Assembly (NCBI GenBank): GCA_934654755.1
Contig: CAKUGQ010000003.1
Span: 59,791-123,790 of the forward strand
Length of the DNA: 64,000 nucleotides
Direction: 5' to 3'
From: an uncultured Oscillospiraceae bacterium
Lineage (GTDB): Bacteria > Bacillota > Clostridia > Oscillospirales > Oscillospiraceae
In this document: positions 45,071 through 53,508 of the stretch, in pieces
Layout: each line of letters opens with the position of its first letter
Position numbering within the stretch: the first letter of the stretch is position 1
Position numbers and translations under genes: made by a program
Notes under the pieces: generated by a model
What the model was told of the DNA's origin: nothing
The model's database searches: none
What the model saw: only the letters and a program-made list of their open reading frames with translations

Positions 45071-46441
45071 ATGAAAAAAACGCTTTGTTTGCTTCTTTGC
45101 CTGCTAACGGCCGCATCCCTGATTGGATGCAGCCGGACTTCCGACGAAACGACGGACGATTGGGAAACGCTTACGCAGGCATATATTTACGCTTTCCCGC
45201 TTGTGCTGACCGATGCGACCAAAACTGCCGCTACCAATGTGGCGTCTGCTGATCATGCGGGACACGCGCCGGTCAACCAGCTGATCCATGCCGCCGGTCT
45301 TGCGACATCCGAGACACATATAGTTGTGACGCCCAATGTCGATACGCTTTACACACAGGCATGGCTTGATCTCGGACAGGAACCCATGGTTTACCGTGCG
45401 CCGGAAGCCGACCGATTCTTTAACGTTCAGGTGTTGGACGCATGGACCAATACGGTCACGGTTCTGAAGGGCGCCGGCGACTATGCCTTTGTTCGGGCGG
45501 GGTGGCAGGGAACGTTACCCGACGGCGTAAAAAAGGTGGAGGTTCCGACCGATACGGTATGGCTCATCTGCCGTATGGTTGTGGACGGTGCGGAGGATAT
45601 GCCCCGCGTTCGTGTGCTCCAGGGAGCGATGCGGCTCGTACCGCTTTCCGCATACGACGCGATGGATTCCTATCAGGCACCGTCGGGGACCTATGATGAA
45701 AAAAATCAATTTGTTCCGGTTCAACATGTGCTTTCCATGACGCCGCAGGAGTTTTTTGAGACCGCCAACCGCCTTATGCAGACCAACCCGCCGTCTGCGG
45801 AAGACGCAGAGCTGCTCACAAGCCTGCAGAAGTTGGGAATCGGCCCGGGTGAGACGTTTTCTGCCGGACGGTTCGGTACGGAACTTGCGCAGAAATGGAA
45901 GGAAATGCTTGAAAATATGCGCCCCCTGCTTGCAAAGGACGCGGGGGACTACGCCAAAACACTTGGCGCCTGGAGCTACTACGGCGACCCGATCGGGGAT
46001 TTCGGTACGGCTTATACCTATCGTGCACTGGTCGCTCTTGCGGGCCTCGGTGCAAACACCACCGATATTGCTGTCTATCCGAAGCTCGATGCGGATGCGA
46101 CAGGGGAGAAGCTGACGGGTGCAAAGCAGTATGTCCTGCATCTGGATTCCGTACCGCCTGTGCTGGAAAACGGCTTCTGGTCGTTTACCGTGTATGGCGA
46201 TGATGACTTCCTGATCGGAAACCCGATCGGCTGTTACTGTGTCAACGACCGTTCCTCCTGTAGATACAATGAGGATGGCTCGCTGGATATTATTATTTCG
46301 GCAGAGATTCCCCCGGAGGGAACCGATAACTGGCTGCCGGTCGGAGAGGGCGGCTTCCACCTGTTCCTGCGCATTTACTACCCCGATATGGAAGCGCTTG
46401 CCCAATGGTCTGCCCCGACGGTTTCCCTCCTGGAAAAGTAA
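45071..46441 (+). CDS. DUF1254/DUF1214 lipoprotein
   Basis: The 456-residue protein starts at the ATG at 45071; a GTG 15 bases earlier overlaps the previous stop but has no ribosome site. Lipoprotein signal MKKTLCLLLCLL... lipobox LIGC. The N-terminal DUF1254 domain has NVASADHAGHAPVNQLIHA and VTPNVDTLYTQAWLDL. The C-terminal DUF1214 domain includes GFWSFTVYGDDDFLI. These two domains commonly occur together in secreted proteins of unknown function. It follows the alkylsulfatase-like gene by 11 bases and is probably co-expressed from its promoter. Confidence 0.85.
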   Translation: MKKTLCLLLCLLTAASLIGCSRTSDETTDDWETLTQAYIYAFPLVLTDATKTAATNVASADHAGHAPVNQLIHAAGLATSETHIVVTPNVDTLYTQAWLDLGQEPMVYRAPEADRFFNVQVLDAWTNTVTVLKGAGDYAFVRAGWQGTLPDGVKKVEVPTDTVWLICRMVVDGAEDMPRVRVLQGAMRLVPLSAYDAMDSYQAPSGTYDEKNQFVPVQHVLSMTPQEFFETANRLMQTNPPSAEDAELLTSLQKLGIGPGETFSAGRFGTELAQKWKEMLENMRPLLAKDAGDYAKTLGAWSYYGDPIGDFGTAYTYRALVALAGLGANTTDIAVYPKLDADATGEKLTGAKQYVLHLDSVPPVLENGFWSFTVYGDDDFLIGNPIGCYCVNDRSSCRYNEDGSLDIIISAEIPPEGTDNWLPVGEGGFHLFLRIYYPDMEALAQWSAPTVSLLEK

Positions 46442-46458
46442 AAGAGTTTGGTATCCGC

Positions 46459-46491
46459 AACGCACCCGACCTTCCGGCCGGGTGCGTTTTT
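46459..46491 (+). terminator. Intrinsic terminator
   Basis: CGCACCCG pairs with CGGGTGCG around a 10-base loop, followed by TTTTT. Confidence 0.85.
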
Positions 46492-46495
46492 GTTC

Positions 46496-46550
46496 TTGAC
46501 AAATGCGAACTTTGGACTATAATAGCTGTAGATACAACGATGTATATACA
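46496..46550 (+). promoter_or_regulatory. Promoter and twin palindromic operators of the MarR/ABC operon
   Basis: TTGACA, 16 bp, TATAAT (46518-46523) are followed by TGTAGATACA (46527) and the perfect palindrome TGTATATACA (46541), 14 bp apart. These straddle the expected start of transcription and are likely repressor sites for the MarR protein encoded next. Confidence 0.7.
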
Positions 46551-46577
46551 ACAAATTAGGATGGCGGAGGTGTACAT

Positions 46578-47036
46578 ATGGATATTACCGAACGGAAGAT
46601 CACAAAAATCGCTCGGGAAGCGGAAAAGCTGGTTCTGCTTTCCTTGCGGGAGGAGGGAGTCGGTACGGCGGAGATCGATCTGATCCATGCACTGCGACAC
46701 AATCCAGGCTGCACGCAGGCGAAGATTGCAGAGCTTCTGCACGCGGATAAGGCGGCAATCGCGCGGAGAACGAGGAACCTCGAAGGAAAGGGGTTTCTTA
46801 TTCGCAGGGAGGATCCGAAGGATCGGCGCAGTCAGCTTCTTTTCCCCACCGAAAAGGCGGAGGCGATGCGATCGTCCAAATCGGAGATCGAAGCGTCGTT
46901 CTACGAATACCTTACCGCCGCCCTGACCGACGGAGAGGCTGAGTGCTTTGCCGCCCTGTTGGATAAGCTGTATACTGCGTCCAAAGCCGAAAGCCGCGCA
47001 GGCTTTCCGCATTTCATGGATACTCAAAGGAAGTGA
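46578..47036 (+). CDS. MarR-family regulator
   Basis: The 152-residue protein has a winged helix-turn-helix (NPGCTQAKIAELLHADKAAI, then ARRTRNLEGKGFLIRREDPKDRR) flanked by dimerisation helices. GGAGGTG precedes the ATG. It is the first gene of an operon with two ABC exporter half-transporters, 7 bases before the first. MarR proteins in this position normally repress the operon until a toxic compound binds. Autoregulation is supported by palindromes downstream of the -10. Confidence 0.9.
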   Translation: MDITERKITKIAREAEKLVLLSLREEGVGTAEIDLIHALRHNPGCTQAKIAELLHADKAAIARRTRNLEGKGFLIRREDPKDRRSQLLFPTEKAEAMRSSKSEIEASFYEYLTAALTDGEAECFAALLDKLYTASKAESRAGFPHFMDTQRK

Positions 47037-47043
47037 GAGAACG

Positions 47044-48783
47044 GTGAAAGAGAAAACGGTGTTTTATCCGAACAGGGTTGGCTCCTATTTCCGCATGGAA
47101 TGGCTGTCGCTGACCTTTGTGACGCTTTCCGGCGTGTTTTATAACGTGGGTTTGCTTGCAACTCCATGGTTTGAGGGGCGACTTGCTCAGTGCCTGGCCG
47201 ATATTCTCGGCGGAAGCGCAGCGGCCTCGCAGATGGCGATGCTGGTGCTCGCCTACCTTGCCGTTACACTGGCTGTACAGGCGGCGCGATTTGTAAAGCG
47301 TTTTTACGTCCGCCGCTTTGCCAATAACATCAATCGACGCATGAAGGGGATCCTTTATGCCAATCTTGTGCGTGAAAGCAGAGCGTCTTTGGAGAAGGAG
47401 GGCGCAGGAGAACTGATGACCAAGGCCATCTCCGATGTGGATGACTGCGTGGAGGGTATGCGGAAGTTTACCACCGAGGTTTTCGACACCGGCGTGGTGA
47501 TGGTTGGCTATGCGGTTATGCTTCTGATATACGACTGGCGTCTGGCATTGCTCAGCCTGCTCTTTACGCCGATCTCATATTTTTGTGCGGCGCGGATGAA
47601 AGCACCGGTGCAGCGTGCGGGGGCGGCGTATAAGAAGGCCGCAGGCGCCCTGAGTACCGCCACACTGGATCGTGCGCAGAACGCCGTGACCTATCGGATC
47701 TACGGCTGCGAGGCGGCAAGAGCGGCGCGCTACGAAGAAACCCTGAGCAGTTATGAGAAAAAGGCCGTACGCTCCAATGTGTGGCAGTCTGCGCTGCCGC
47801 CGCTCTATCTTGCGGCATCGGGGGCGGGTGTTTTGTTTATCCTGTGGTTCGGCGCAAAGAATGTGCTTGGAACGGGGTGGAATGCGTGGGACATCGCGGC
47901 GTTTACCACCTTCCTCTCCTGCTTCACCAAGCTGACGGTCAAGTCGTCAAAGGTTGCCAAGCTGTTTAATTCCGTGCAGAAAGCAGAGGTTTCGTGGAGG
48001 AGAATCAAACCGCTGATGAAGTCACCGGAGCCGCAGGAAACGCTCAGGATACCGCAGCCTGCCGATGTGACGCTGGATGGACTTTCGTTTGCTTACGGCG
48101 AGGGGGAACCGGTCTTTTCGGGACTTTCACTGACGGCTCACCCCGGTGACATCATCGGTGTGACCGGTCCTGTTGCCTGCGGAAAATCCACTTTTGGTCG
48201 AGTGTTTCTCTGCGAAGCGCCCTATGGCGGTTCGATTCGCTTTGGCAAGAAGGAGCTTTCTGCGTTCTCCTCCCGCGACATTGCCGGGACGGTCGGATAT
48301 TTGGGACATGGCCCTGAGCTCAGCGCAGATACGGTGCAAAACAACGTGCTTTGCGGCAGTGAGCAGGAACTGATGCCGCTGCTTACCGCCGTTGCCCTGA
48401 AGGACGAGGTGTTGGAGATGGAAAACGGTGTCGGGACCGTGATCGGCAGCAGCGGAGTACGCCTGTCGGGCGGTCAGGCGCAGCGCCTTGCACTGGCAAG
48501 AACGCTGGCGCATCCGCGCCCGCTCATGATCCTTGACGACCCGTTTTCCGCGCTCGACCGTAAGACGGAGGACGCGGTGTTTGCAAACCTGAAACGGTAT
48601 GCGGAGGATAAGGTCGTTTTTTTGATCTCACACCGGCTGTACCACTTCCCACAGATGCAAAAGGTGATTTTTATGGAGGACGGCAAAACGGAGGTCGGTA
48701 CGCATGACGAGCTGATAGCCTCCGTTCCGGCTTACCGCCGGCTCTATGAAAGTCAGACAGGAGGCGGGGAACATGAGGAATAA
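47044..48783 (+). CDS. Heterodimeric ABC exporter, half 1
   Basis: The 579-residue protein starts at GTG 47044 after AAAGGAAGTGAG. It has a six-helix exporter membrane domain (about 15-300) and an ATPase domain. That domain shows Walker A GPVACGKSTF, a canonical signature LSGGQAQRL, Walker B LMILDDPFSALD and ISHR. Asp replaces the catalytic Glu after Walker B, so its own ATP site should be the non-hydrolysing one. With half 2 it makes an asymmetric drug- or lipid-exporter of the BmrCD/TM287-288 type. It overlaps half 2 by 11 bp. Confidence 0.9.
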   Translation: MKEKTVFYPNRVGSYFRMEWLSLTFVTLSGVFYNVGLLATPWFEGRLAQCLADILGGSAAASQMAMLVLAYLAVTLAVQAARFVKRFYVRRFANNINRRMKGILYANLVRESRASLEKEGAGELMTKAISDVDDCVEGMRKFTTEVFDTGVVMVGYAVMLLIYDWRLALLSLLFTPISYFCAARMKAPVQRAGAAYKKAAGALSTATLDRAQNAVTYRIYGCEAARAARYEETLSSYEKKAVRSNVWQSALPPLYLAASGAGVLFILWFGAKNVLGTGWNAWDIAAFTTFLSCFTKLTVKSSKVAKLFNSVQKAEVSWRRIKPLMKSPEPQETLRIPQPADVTLDGLSFAYGEGEPVFSGLSLTAHPGDIIGVTGPVACGKSTFGRVFLCEAPYGGSIRFGKKELSAFSSRDIAGTVGYLGHGPELSADTVQNNVLCGSEQELMPLLTAVALKDEVLEMENGVGTVIGSSGVRLSGGQAQRLALARTLAHPRPLMILDDPFSALDRKTEDAVFANLKRYAEDKVVFLISHRLYHFPQMQKVIFMEDGKTEVGTHDELIASVPAYRRLYESQTGGGEHEE

Positions 48784-50413
48784 AAAAGGTGTGATTTCTG
48801 CATTGACGACGGCGGCGCGAGAGCACCGCCTGCTCACCGCAGGGACGTTGCTGTGCGTTGCGGCCTCTGTCGCCGCGTCGCTGGTTCCGCCGCTGCTGCT
48901 TGCACGCGTGATTGACCGTCTGACCGGAGGCGTTTCACTGACCTTTACCGTCGTGCTGCTCTACTTTGGAAGCCTCGTACTGGAAGGCGTGCTTTCCTCC
49001 GCACTGGAGACGCTCCTGGTGCTTTTTGGGCAGAAAATGACACACGCGCTGCGTTCCGAAATGTCTCAGAAGCTCTCTTCGTTGCCGGCAAGCACTCTCG
49101 TTTCGCAGAATCCCGGTGAGGTTGCGGCGCGTTTTTCCGGTGATGTTGATACCGTGGAAGCACTTTTTACCTCCGGCATTATCAGTATGGTTGCCGACGC
49201 CTGCCGAATTCTTTCGATTCTGGCAGTCATTGCGATAAAGAATACGGGGCTCTCCCTTGTCCTGCTTGCAGTCCTTCCGCTGTTTGCATGGTTTACGCGC
49301 CGCGTGCAGAAGAAAATGCTTGCCGCACAGCTTGAGAACCGCCGCGCAGTTGCCGCCGTCTCAGGGCAGGTGCCGGAGACGCTGCACAACATCCGCACCA
49401 TCCGTGCGCTTGGGCTGGAGAGGTATATGGAGCGCCGCTACGACCGATGCATCGGGGAGAGTTATGCCGCCGTGGAGAAAACAAACTTCTACGATGCGAT
49501 CTATTCGCCCGTAGTGCTCCTGCTCAACGCAGCCGTGGTCGGCATTGTGATGCTGCTCTCTGCTTCGGGCAAGGCGCAGATTTTGGCGTTATTTGGTATG
49601 TCAGTCGGCACGTCAGTCGCCGTAATTGATTATATTTCGCGCATTTTTTCTCCGATTGAGACTCTTGGCATGGAAATACAGACCATTCAGTCGGCCATGG
49701 CGGGTGTCAGACGAATCGATGCGTTCCTCGCCGAGCCAGAGCGGGTTATCCCGGCAGACCGCGAAAAGGCTGCGCGGGGCGATATCGTCTTTTCCCATGT
49801 AACCTTCGGCTACGGAGAAAAGCCCGTATTACACGATTTTTCCATGACGGTAGCGGAGGGGGAGCAGGTTACGCTTGCCGGCAGAACCGGGGTCGGAAAA
49901 AGTACGATATTTCGACTGTTGCTTGGGCTTTACAGACCGGAGACGGGAGTAATCACCATCGGCGGAGTGGACGTTTCTGACATCACCGACCGCGAGCGGC
50001 GCTCATGCATCGGTTGTGTGGAGCAGCATTTCTCCCGCGTTCCGGGAACGGTTCTGGAACAGATCACACTTTCTGATCCTGCCGTGACCGAAGAAATGGC
50101 GCACCATGCGGCAAAGCTTGCCGGAATCGACGATGCCATCGCGGCTCTGCCCCAGGGCTATGCCACCGTATGTACGGATGGCATCTTTTCGCAGGGGGAA
50201 TGGCAGCTTTTGTCCATTGCCCGTGCTGTAGCGGCAGATCCGGCGGTGCTGCTGCTTGACGAGATTACGGCAAATCTCGATGCGGAAACCGAGGTGCGGG
50301 TGCTTGAGGCACTGCGCCGAGCCTCCGAGGGACGCACGGTACTCTCTATTTCCCATCGCATCTATGAGAATTTCAGAGGAAGAACCGTGGAGCTCAGGGC
50401 GGACAACGCCTGA
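48773..50413 (+). CDS. Heterodimeric ABC exporter, half 2
   Basis: The 546-residue partner has an exporter membrane domain and an ATPase domain. That domain has Walker A GRTGVGKSTI, Walker B AVLLLDEITANLD with the catalytic Glu, and ISHR. The signature is degenerate: FSQGEWQLL instead of LSGGQ. Combined with half 1's Asp and intact signature, this gives one working and one degenerate composite site, as known for heterodimeric exporters. The start at 48773 follows GGAGGCGGGG. Confidence 0.9.
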   Translation: MRNKKGVISALTTAAREHRLLTAGTLLCVAASVAASLVPPLLLARVIDRLTGGVSLTFTVVLLYFGSLVLEGVLSSALETLLVLFGQKMTHALRSEMSQKLSSLPASTLVSQNPGEVAARFSGDVDTVEALFTSGIISMVADACRILSILAVIAIKNTGLSLVLLAVLPLFAWFTRRVQKKMLAAQLENRRAVAAVSGQVPETLHNIRTIRALGLERYMERRYDRCIGESYAAVEKTNFYDAIYSPVVLLLNAAVVGIVMLLSASGKAQILALFGMSVGTSVAVIDYISRIFSPIETLGMEIQTIQSAMAGVRRIDAFLAEPERVIPADREKAARGDIVFSHVTFGYGEKPVLHDFSMTVAEGEQVTLAGRTGVGKSTIFRLLLGLYRPETGVITIGGVDVSDITDRERRSCIGCVEQHFSRVPGTVLEQITLSDPAVTEEMAHHAAKLAGIDDAIAALPQGYATVCTDGIFSQGEWQLLSIARAVAADPAVLLLDEITANLDAETEVRVLEALRRASEGRTVLSISHRIYENFRGRTVELRADNA

Positions 50414-50469
50414 AGGAATCGGACTCCCGCAATGCGTTTTCTCGGCGCTGCGGCTATGACAGAAAGCAG

Positions 50470-50500
50470 ACGGCTCTCCCCGTAGGGGAGAGCCGTTTTT
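50470..50500. terminator. Bidirectional terminator between convergent operons
   Basis: ACGGCTCTCCCC, GTA loop, GGGGAGAGCCGT, TTTT; the minus-strand gene ends at its edge. Confidence 0.9.
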
Positions 50501-51072
50501 CATTTGACAATCAGAAGCGGCTGAAGCTGGCGCCCCGCAAGGGCCTGCGTGACCGTTTCCGGCAGCTTTTCCAGGTCGGCAACCAGGCTGTAGGGCTTGC
50601 CGAACGGACTGTCCTGCCCGAAAGGGACAAAATAGAAATGCCGCCGTGCGAGCAGGCGTCCGATGCTTTCCGCATTTGCTGCCAGACCGTCGTTTGTGGA
50701 AACGGCGAGCACGACCGGGCGGCCGTTGCGCAGATGTGCTTTACAGGCGAGTGTTACTGCAGTGTCGGCGACACCCGCGGAAAGCTTTGCCAGTGTGTTT
50801 CCCGTACAGGGAGCGATGACCAGCAGCTCAAGCTGCTTTTTCGGGCCGAACGGCTCGACTTCGTTCAGTGTAGTCAACACGCGGGTGCCGCAGATCGATT
50901 CAATCTCTGTGCGGAAGCTCGCCGCAGTGCCGAAACGTGTATCGATCTCAGCCGAGGCTGCGGAGAGAATGGGGATAACGGTATAGTCCTGCGCAAGTAT
51001 GCGCAGGGCTTCGATGGCTTTGCGAAAGGTGCAGAATGAGCCGCATAACGCAAAGCCGATGACAGGTTTCAC
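50500..51072 (-). CDS. spoVFB: Dipicolinate synthase subunit B
   Basis: The 190-residue flavoprotein-fold protein has IGFALCGSFCTF at its start and the conserved VIAPCTGNTLAKLSAGVADTAV motif, with VLAVSTNDGLAANAESIGRLLAR; this matches DpaB. The GTG at 51072 is preferred because GGAGGAG lies just upstream; it overlaps the spoVFA stop by GTGA. With subunit A it makes dipicolinic acid, the calcium chelator of the spore core, in the mother cell. Confidence 0.92.
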   Translation of the reverse strand: MKPVIGFALCGSFCTFRKAIEALRILAQDYTVIPILSAASAEIDTRFGTAASFRTEIESICGTRVLTTLNEVEPFGPKKQLELLVIAPCTGNTLAKLSAGVADTAVTLACKAHLRNGRPVVLAVSTNDGLAANAESIGRLLARRHFYFVPFGQDSPFGKPYSLVADLEKLPETVTQALAGRQLQPLLIVK

Positions 51073-51872
51073 GAAAACTCCTCCTTCCAATGCTTCCGGA
51101 TGGCCTCGCCGTAAAGTTTGCCTGCCGTGACGGGGAAAAAACGGCCGGGAAGGCTTTGTGCGTCAATAAAATGCTCGCCGAGTAGATTCTTGACTCCGTC
51201 GGCCAGTCCACCGGGAGGCGAGGCAAGCTCGAAATACCGACCTGAAAACCCGGGGAAGGCCTCAGCGGCCAGTACAGGGGATGGAACGGTGTTGAATATG
51301 GCGTCGAAGCGGTGCAATTCATGCAGCGAACCGAGAAATACCGCCTCATGACCGAGTGCCCGTGCCAGCGCAAGGTCGGCGGGCTTTCGCGCAGCGACGG
51401 TGACGAGCGTACCGAGTGCTGCAAGCTTTTGCGCCAGCACTTTGCCGCAGCGGCCATAACCGCAGACAAGGCACTCTGCACCGCTGAGCGTGCGTCCGAG
51501 CGATTGCAGCGCCAGAAGGATTGCACCCTCCGCCGTCGGAACAGCGTTCAGACTGCTCATGGGCTCTGTACCGAACAAATCAACGAGTCGAGCCTGCTCA
51601 CAGCGCAGTGCTTCGAGCTTCCCGCCGTAGATCACGCCGCCGCGCGCGACCCGCGCGAGAATGGGCGCGATGGGCAGTGCGTTTCTGCCGCGCAGCTTAT
51701 CGCCGGAGAGCGACGGAAAGGGGAGCGCAAGTACCCGGATCACGTCGGGCAGGGGTTCGTCCGGCAGCCCCGGTACCATGTGGCAATGTACCTCAATCCC
51801 TTGCCCGGACAGATAAGCGGCGGCATGGAAGCTTCGCGCGTCGCCGCCGATGAACCAGAGCGGATCGTTCAT
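51069..51872 (-). CDS. spoVFA: Dipicolinate synthase subunit A
   Basis: The 267-residue protein has an N-terminal FIGGDARSFHAAAYLSGQGI and a Rossmann domain (CLVCGYGRCGKVLAQKLAALG, about 138-158), both typical of DpaA. It is somewhat shorter than the Bacillus protein of about 297 residues. GGAGGCGG precedes the ATG. It is the first gene of the two-gene operon for spore dipicolinate and indicates an endospore former. Confidence 0.92.
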   Translation of the reverse strand: MNDPLWFIGGDARSFHAAAYLSGQGIEVHCHMVPGLPDEPLPDVIRVLALPFPSLSGDKLRGRNALPIAPILARVARGGVIYGGKLEALRCEQARLVDLFGTEPMSSLNAVPTAEGAILLALQSLGRTLSGAECLVCGYGRCGKVLAQKLAALGTLVTVAARKPADLALARALGHEAVFLGSLHELHRFDAIFNTVPSPVLAAEAFPGFSGRYFELASPPGGLADGVKNLLGEHFIDAQSLPGRFFPVTAGKLYGEAIRKHWKEEFS

Positions 51873-51894
51873 GATCCCGCCTCCTTTCTGAAAT

Positions 51895-51923
51895 CAATCT
51901 ATGCGAATTTGAAGGAAGCGGTG
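51895..51923 (-). promoter_or_regulatory. Candidate mother-cell sigma-K promoter of spoVFAB
   Basis: On the minus strand CACC, 16 bp, then CATAGATTG, close to the sigma-K -10 (CATAnnnTA) with one mismatch. It lies 23 bp before the ATG. A weak match on its own, supported by the sporulation role of the gene. Confidence 0.35.
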
Positions 51924-51931
51924 AAAAACGG

Positions 51932-51960
51932 TTGTCAAATTTCTCCGCGTGCGTTATAAT
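51932..51960 (+). promoter_or_regulatory. Sigma-A promoter of the DUF4364 gene
   Basis: TTGTCA, 17 bp, TATAAT, 23 bp before the ATG. Confidence 0.8.
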
Positions 51961-51983
51961 GGGAACAGAAAGGGTGTGTTTTT

Positions 51984-52520
51984 ATGGAAGCGCGAGGCTT
52001 TATTCAGGACATGCTGGATGTAAAGCTGTTGGTTCTGTTTGTAATGTCGCACGTTGCCTACCCCGTTGACTTGCAAAAGATCTATGAGCTTTCCTATCAG
52101 GACGATAAGCTGAGCTACTTTGATCTGTCCGCAGCGGTACCCGAGATGGTTGGAACGGGGCACCTGGAGCAGCTCGATGGCGGACGGTACATAATTACCG
52201 AAAAGGGGCGTTCAACCTGCGAGATCACAAAGGATGCCATTGCCTATCCCGTGATGCAGCGTGCGCTTGAGGCGGTTGATCGTTTTAATCGGGAGACGCG
52301 TCGCAGTGAATTTGTCAAGGCTACGGTCGAGCCGGAAAACGGGAGCTATCGCGTTGATCTGCGACTCAACGACGAAGTCGGTGAGCTTCTGCATATTGAG
52401 CTGATGGCGCCGACGCAGAAGCAGGGAGTGCGTTTGGCCCGCGCATTCCGCATCAAAGCCGAAACGATCTATCATGCGGTGATGGATGAACTTTTGGCAA
52501 AACCGAAAGAAGATGCTTGA
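51984..52520 (+). CDS. DUF4364 family protein
   Basis: The 178-residue protein matches DUF4364 (N-terminal GFIQDMLDVKLLVLFVMSHV, then a winged-helix-like LSYFDLSAAVPEMVGTGHLE with beta wing GGRYIITEKGR). The family is widespread in Clostridia and resembles PadR/MarR-like DNA-binding proteins, but its function is unknown. A weak AAAGGGTG ribosome site precedes the ATG. The hpf promoter overlaps its last codons. Confidence 0.85.
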   Translation: MEARGFIQDMLDVKLLVLFVMSHVAYPVDLQKIYELSYQDDKLSYFDLSAAVPEMVGTGHLEQLDGGRYIITEKGRSTCEITKDAIAYPVMQRALEAVDRFNRETRRSEFVKATVEPENGSYRVDLRLNDEVGELLHIELMAPTQKQGVRLARAFRIKAETIYHAVMDELLAKPKEDA

Positions 52521-52545
52521 TTTTTTATTTAAACTGTGCTATAAT
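52517..52545 (+). promoter_or_regulatory. hpf promoter
   Basis: TTGATT, 17 bp, TATAAT; the -35 overlaps the DUF4364 stop codon. Confidence 0.75.
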
Positions 52546-52586
52546 ACAACCAGCAAGTACCACATAAATTGAAAGGAGCGACTCAA

Positions 52587-53126
52587 ATGAAATTTCAGTT
52601 TTCAGAGAAAAAAGTCAGCCTGCCTGCCAGCGTCCATGCTTATGCCGAAAAAAAGGTGATGAAGCTTGAGCGCTTTTTCCGCGATGACGCGGAGGCCCTT
52701 GTCGCCTTTTCTGTCGAAAAGGATCGTAATATTGTAGAAATTACGGTCCATGCCGCCAACACCTATTTCCGCGCAAGCGAAGCCACTTCGGATATGTATG
52801 CCTCGATCGATGCCGCCGTTGCGACCATTGAGCGCCAGATCCGGAAGAATAAGACACGTCTTGCGCGCCGTCTGCGCCAGGATGCGTTTACCCGCAGTGT
52901 TGAGGTAACATCCTTTGCACCGGAGGTTGAGGAGGAACGCGATTTCGACATCGTCCGTATCAAGCAGTTCCCGATGAAGCCGATGACCCGCGAGGAGGCC
53001 ATTTTGCAGATGAATCTTCTGGAGCACAGCTTCTTTGCCTTCCGCGACGACGAGAATGACGGTGCCTTTGCCGTTGTCTATGCGCGTAAGGACGGCGGTT
53101 ATGGCCTGATTGAGGACGTAAACTGA
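52587..53126 (+). CDS. hpf: Ribosome hibernation promoting factor, long form
   Basis: The 179-residue protein has an N-terminal S30AE/HPF domain (about 1-95; KKVSLPASVHAYAEKKVMKL) and the long-form C-terminal domain (about 120-179). The latter carries IVRIKQFPMKPMTREEAILQ and FFAFRDDE. The long form alone dimerises 70S ribosomes into inactive 100S particles in stationary phase. GAAAGGAG precedes the ATG at 52587. It has its own promoter. Confidence 0.95.
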   Translation: MKFQFSEKKVSLPASVHAYAEKKVMKLERFFRDDAEALVAFSVEKDRNIVEITVHAANTYFRASEATSDMYASIDAAVATIERQIRKNKTRLARRLRQDAFTRSVEVTSFAPEVEEERDFDIVRIKQFPMKPMTREEAILQMNLLEHSFFAFRDDENDGAFAVVYARKDGGYGLIEDVN

Positions 53127-53144
53127 CCGCAGCTCACAGATGAA

Positions 53145-53176
53145 AAAGCGGGAGCCCTACGGGGCTCCCGTGCTTG
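53145..53176 (+). terminator. Terminator after hpf
   Basis: CGGGAGCCC, TACG loop, GGGCTCCCG; AAAG on the left and GCTT on the right extend it, with a bulged T. Confidence 0.8.
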
Positions 53177-53444
53177 TTATTCTGCGGTATATGCCGCCGG
53201 AAATAAAAAAGCAGGGAGCCAAGGGCTCCATCTTATAGGGAAACGAAATGACCCCCCAGGGGCACTACCGGTACGGAACAAGTGAAATAGCCGCAAGCCA
53301 TCATTCGATGGCTTGCGGTTATTTTCGTTTATGTCCAATATCATGTACATGGATAAATTGAGTGATTGTAAACGCGATAGCAGTAGCCTTTTTACTATTG
53401 TAGCGCAATCGGCAGCATGATGCAAAAACATATTCTTTTTGCTC
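53177..53444. other. Intergenic boundary to the accessory region
   Basis: No gene is seen. The stretch holds a small GGAGCC/GGCTCC hairpin (53215-53229) and a GC-rich segment (CCCCCCAGGGGCACTACCGG, about 53253). The large hairpin listed separately and then clearly AT-richer sequence leading into the defence operon follow. This is the probable left edge of acquired DNA, but no clear attachment site or tRNA end was recognised. Confidence 0.5.
53286..53323 (+). terminator. Strong terminator-like hairpin at the island edge
   Basis: A 17-bp stem (AATAGCCGCAAGCCATC with one G-T pair) with ATTC loop, followed by TTCG. No gene in the window ends directly before it apart from hpf, which has its own terminator. 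Confidence 0.75.
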
Positions 53445-53485
53445 TTGATTTCTTTCTAATAATCGTTATAATAATTATTAGAAAG
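53445..53485 (+). promoter_or_regulatory. Promoter with overlapping perfect palindrome
   Basis: TTGATT (53445), 16 bp, TATAAT (53467). A perfect 12-bp inverted repeat (CTTTCTAATAAT at 53452-53463, ATTATTAGAAAG at 53474-53485) encloses the -10. A dimeric repressor bound here would block the polymerase. It stands 23 bp before the first gene of the defence operon. Confidence 0.8.
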
Positions 53486-53508
53486 TTTGTTAGAGCGGGG
53501 GTCGTTTT

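Noticed and set aside
53253..53280. Possible attachment site at the left edge of the accessory region
   Set aside because: The GC-rich segment looks out of place, but no matching copy near the right end nor tRNA or integrase was seen, so I do not call an att site.
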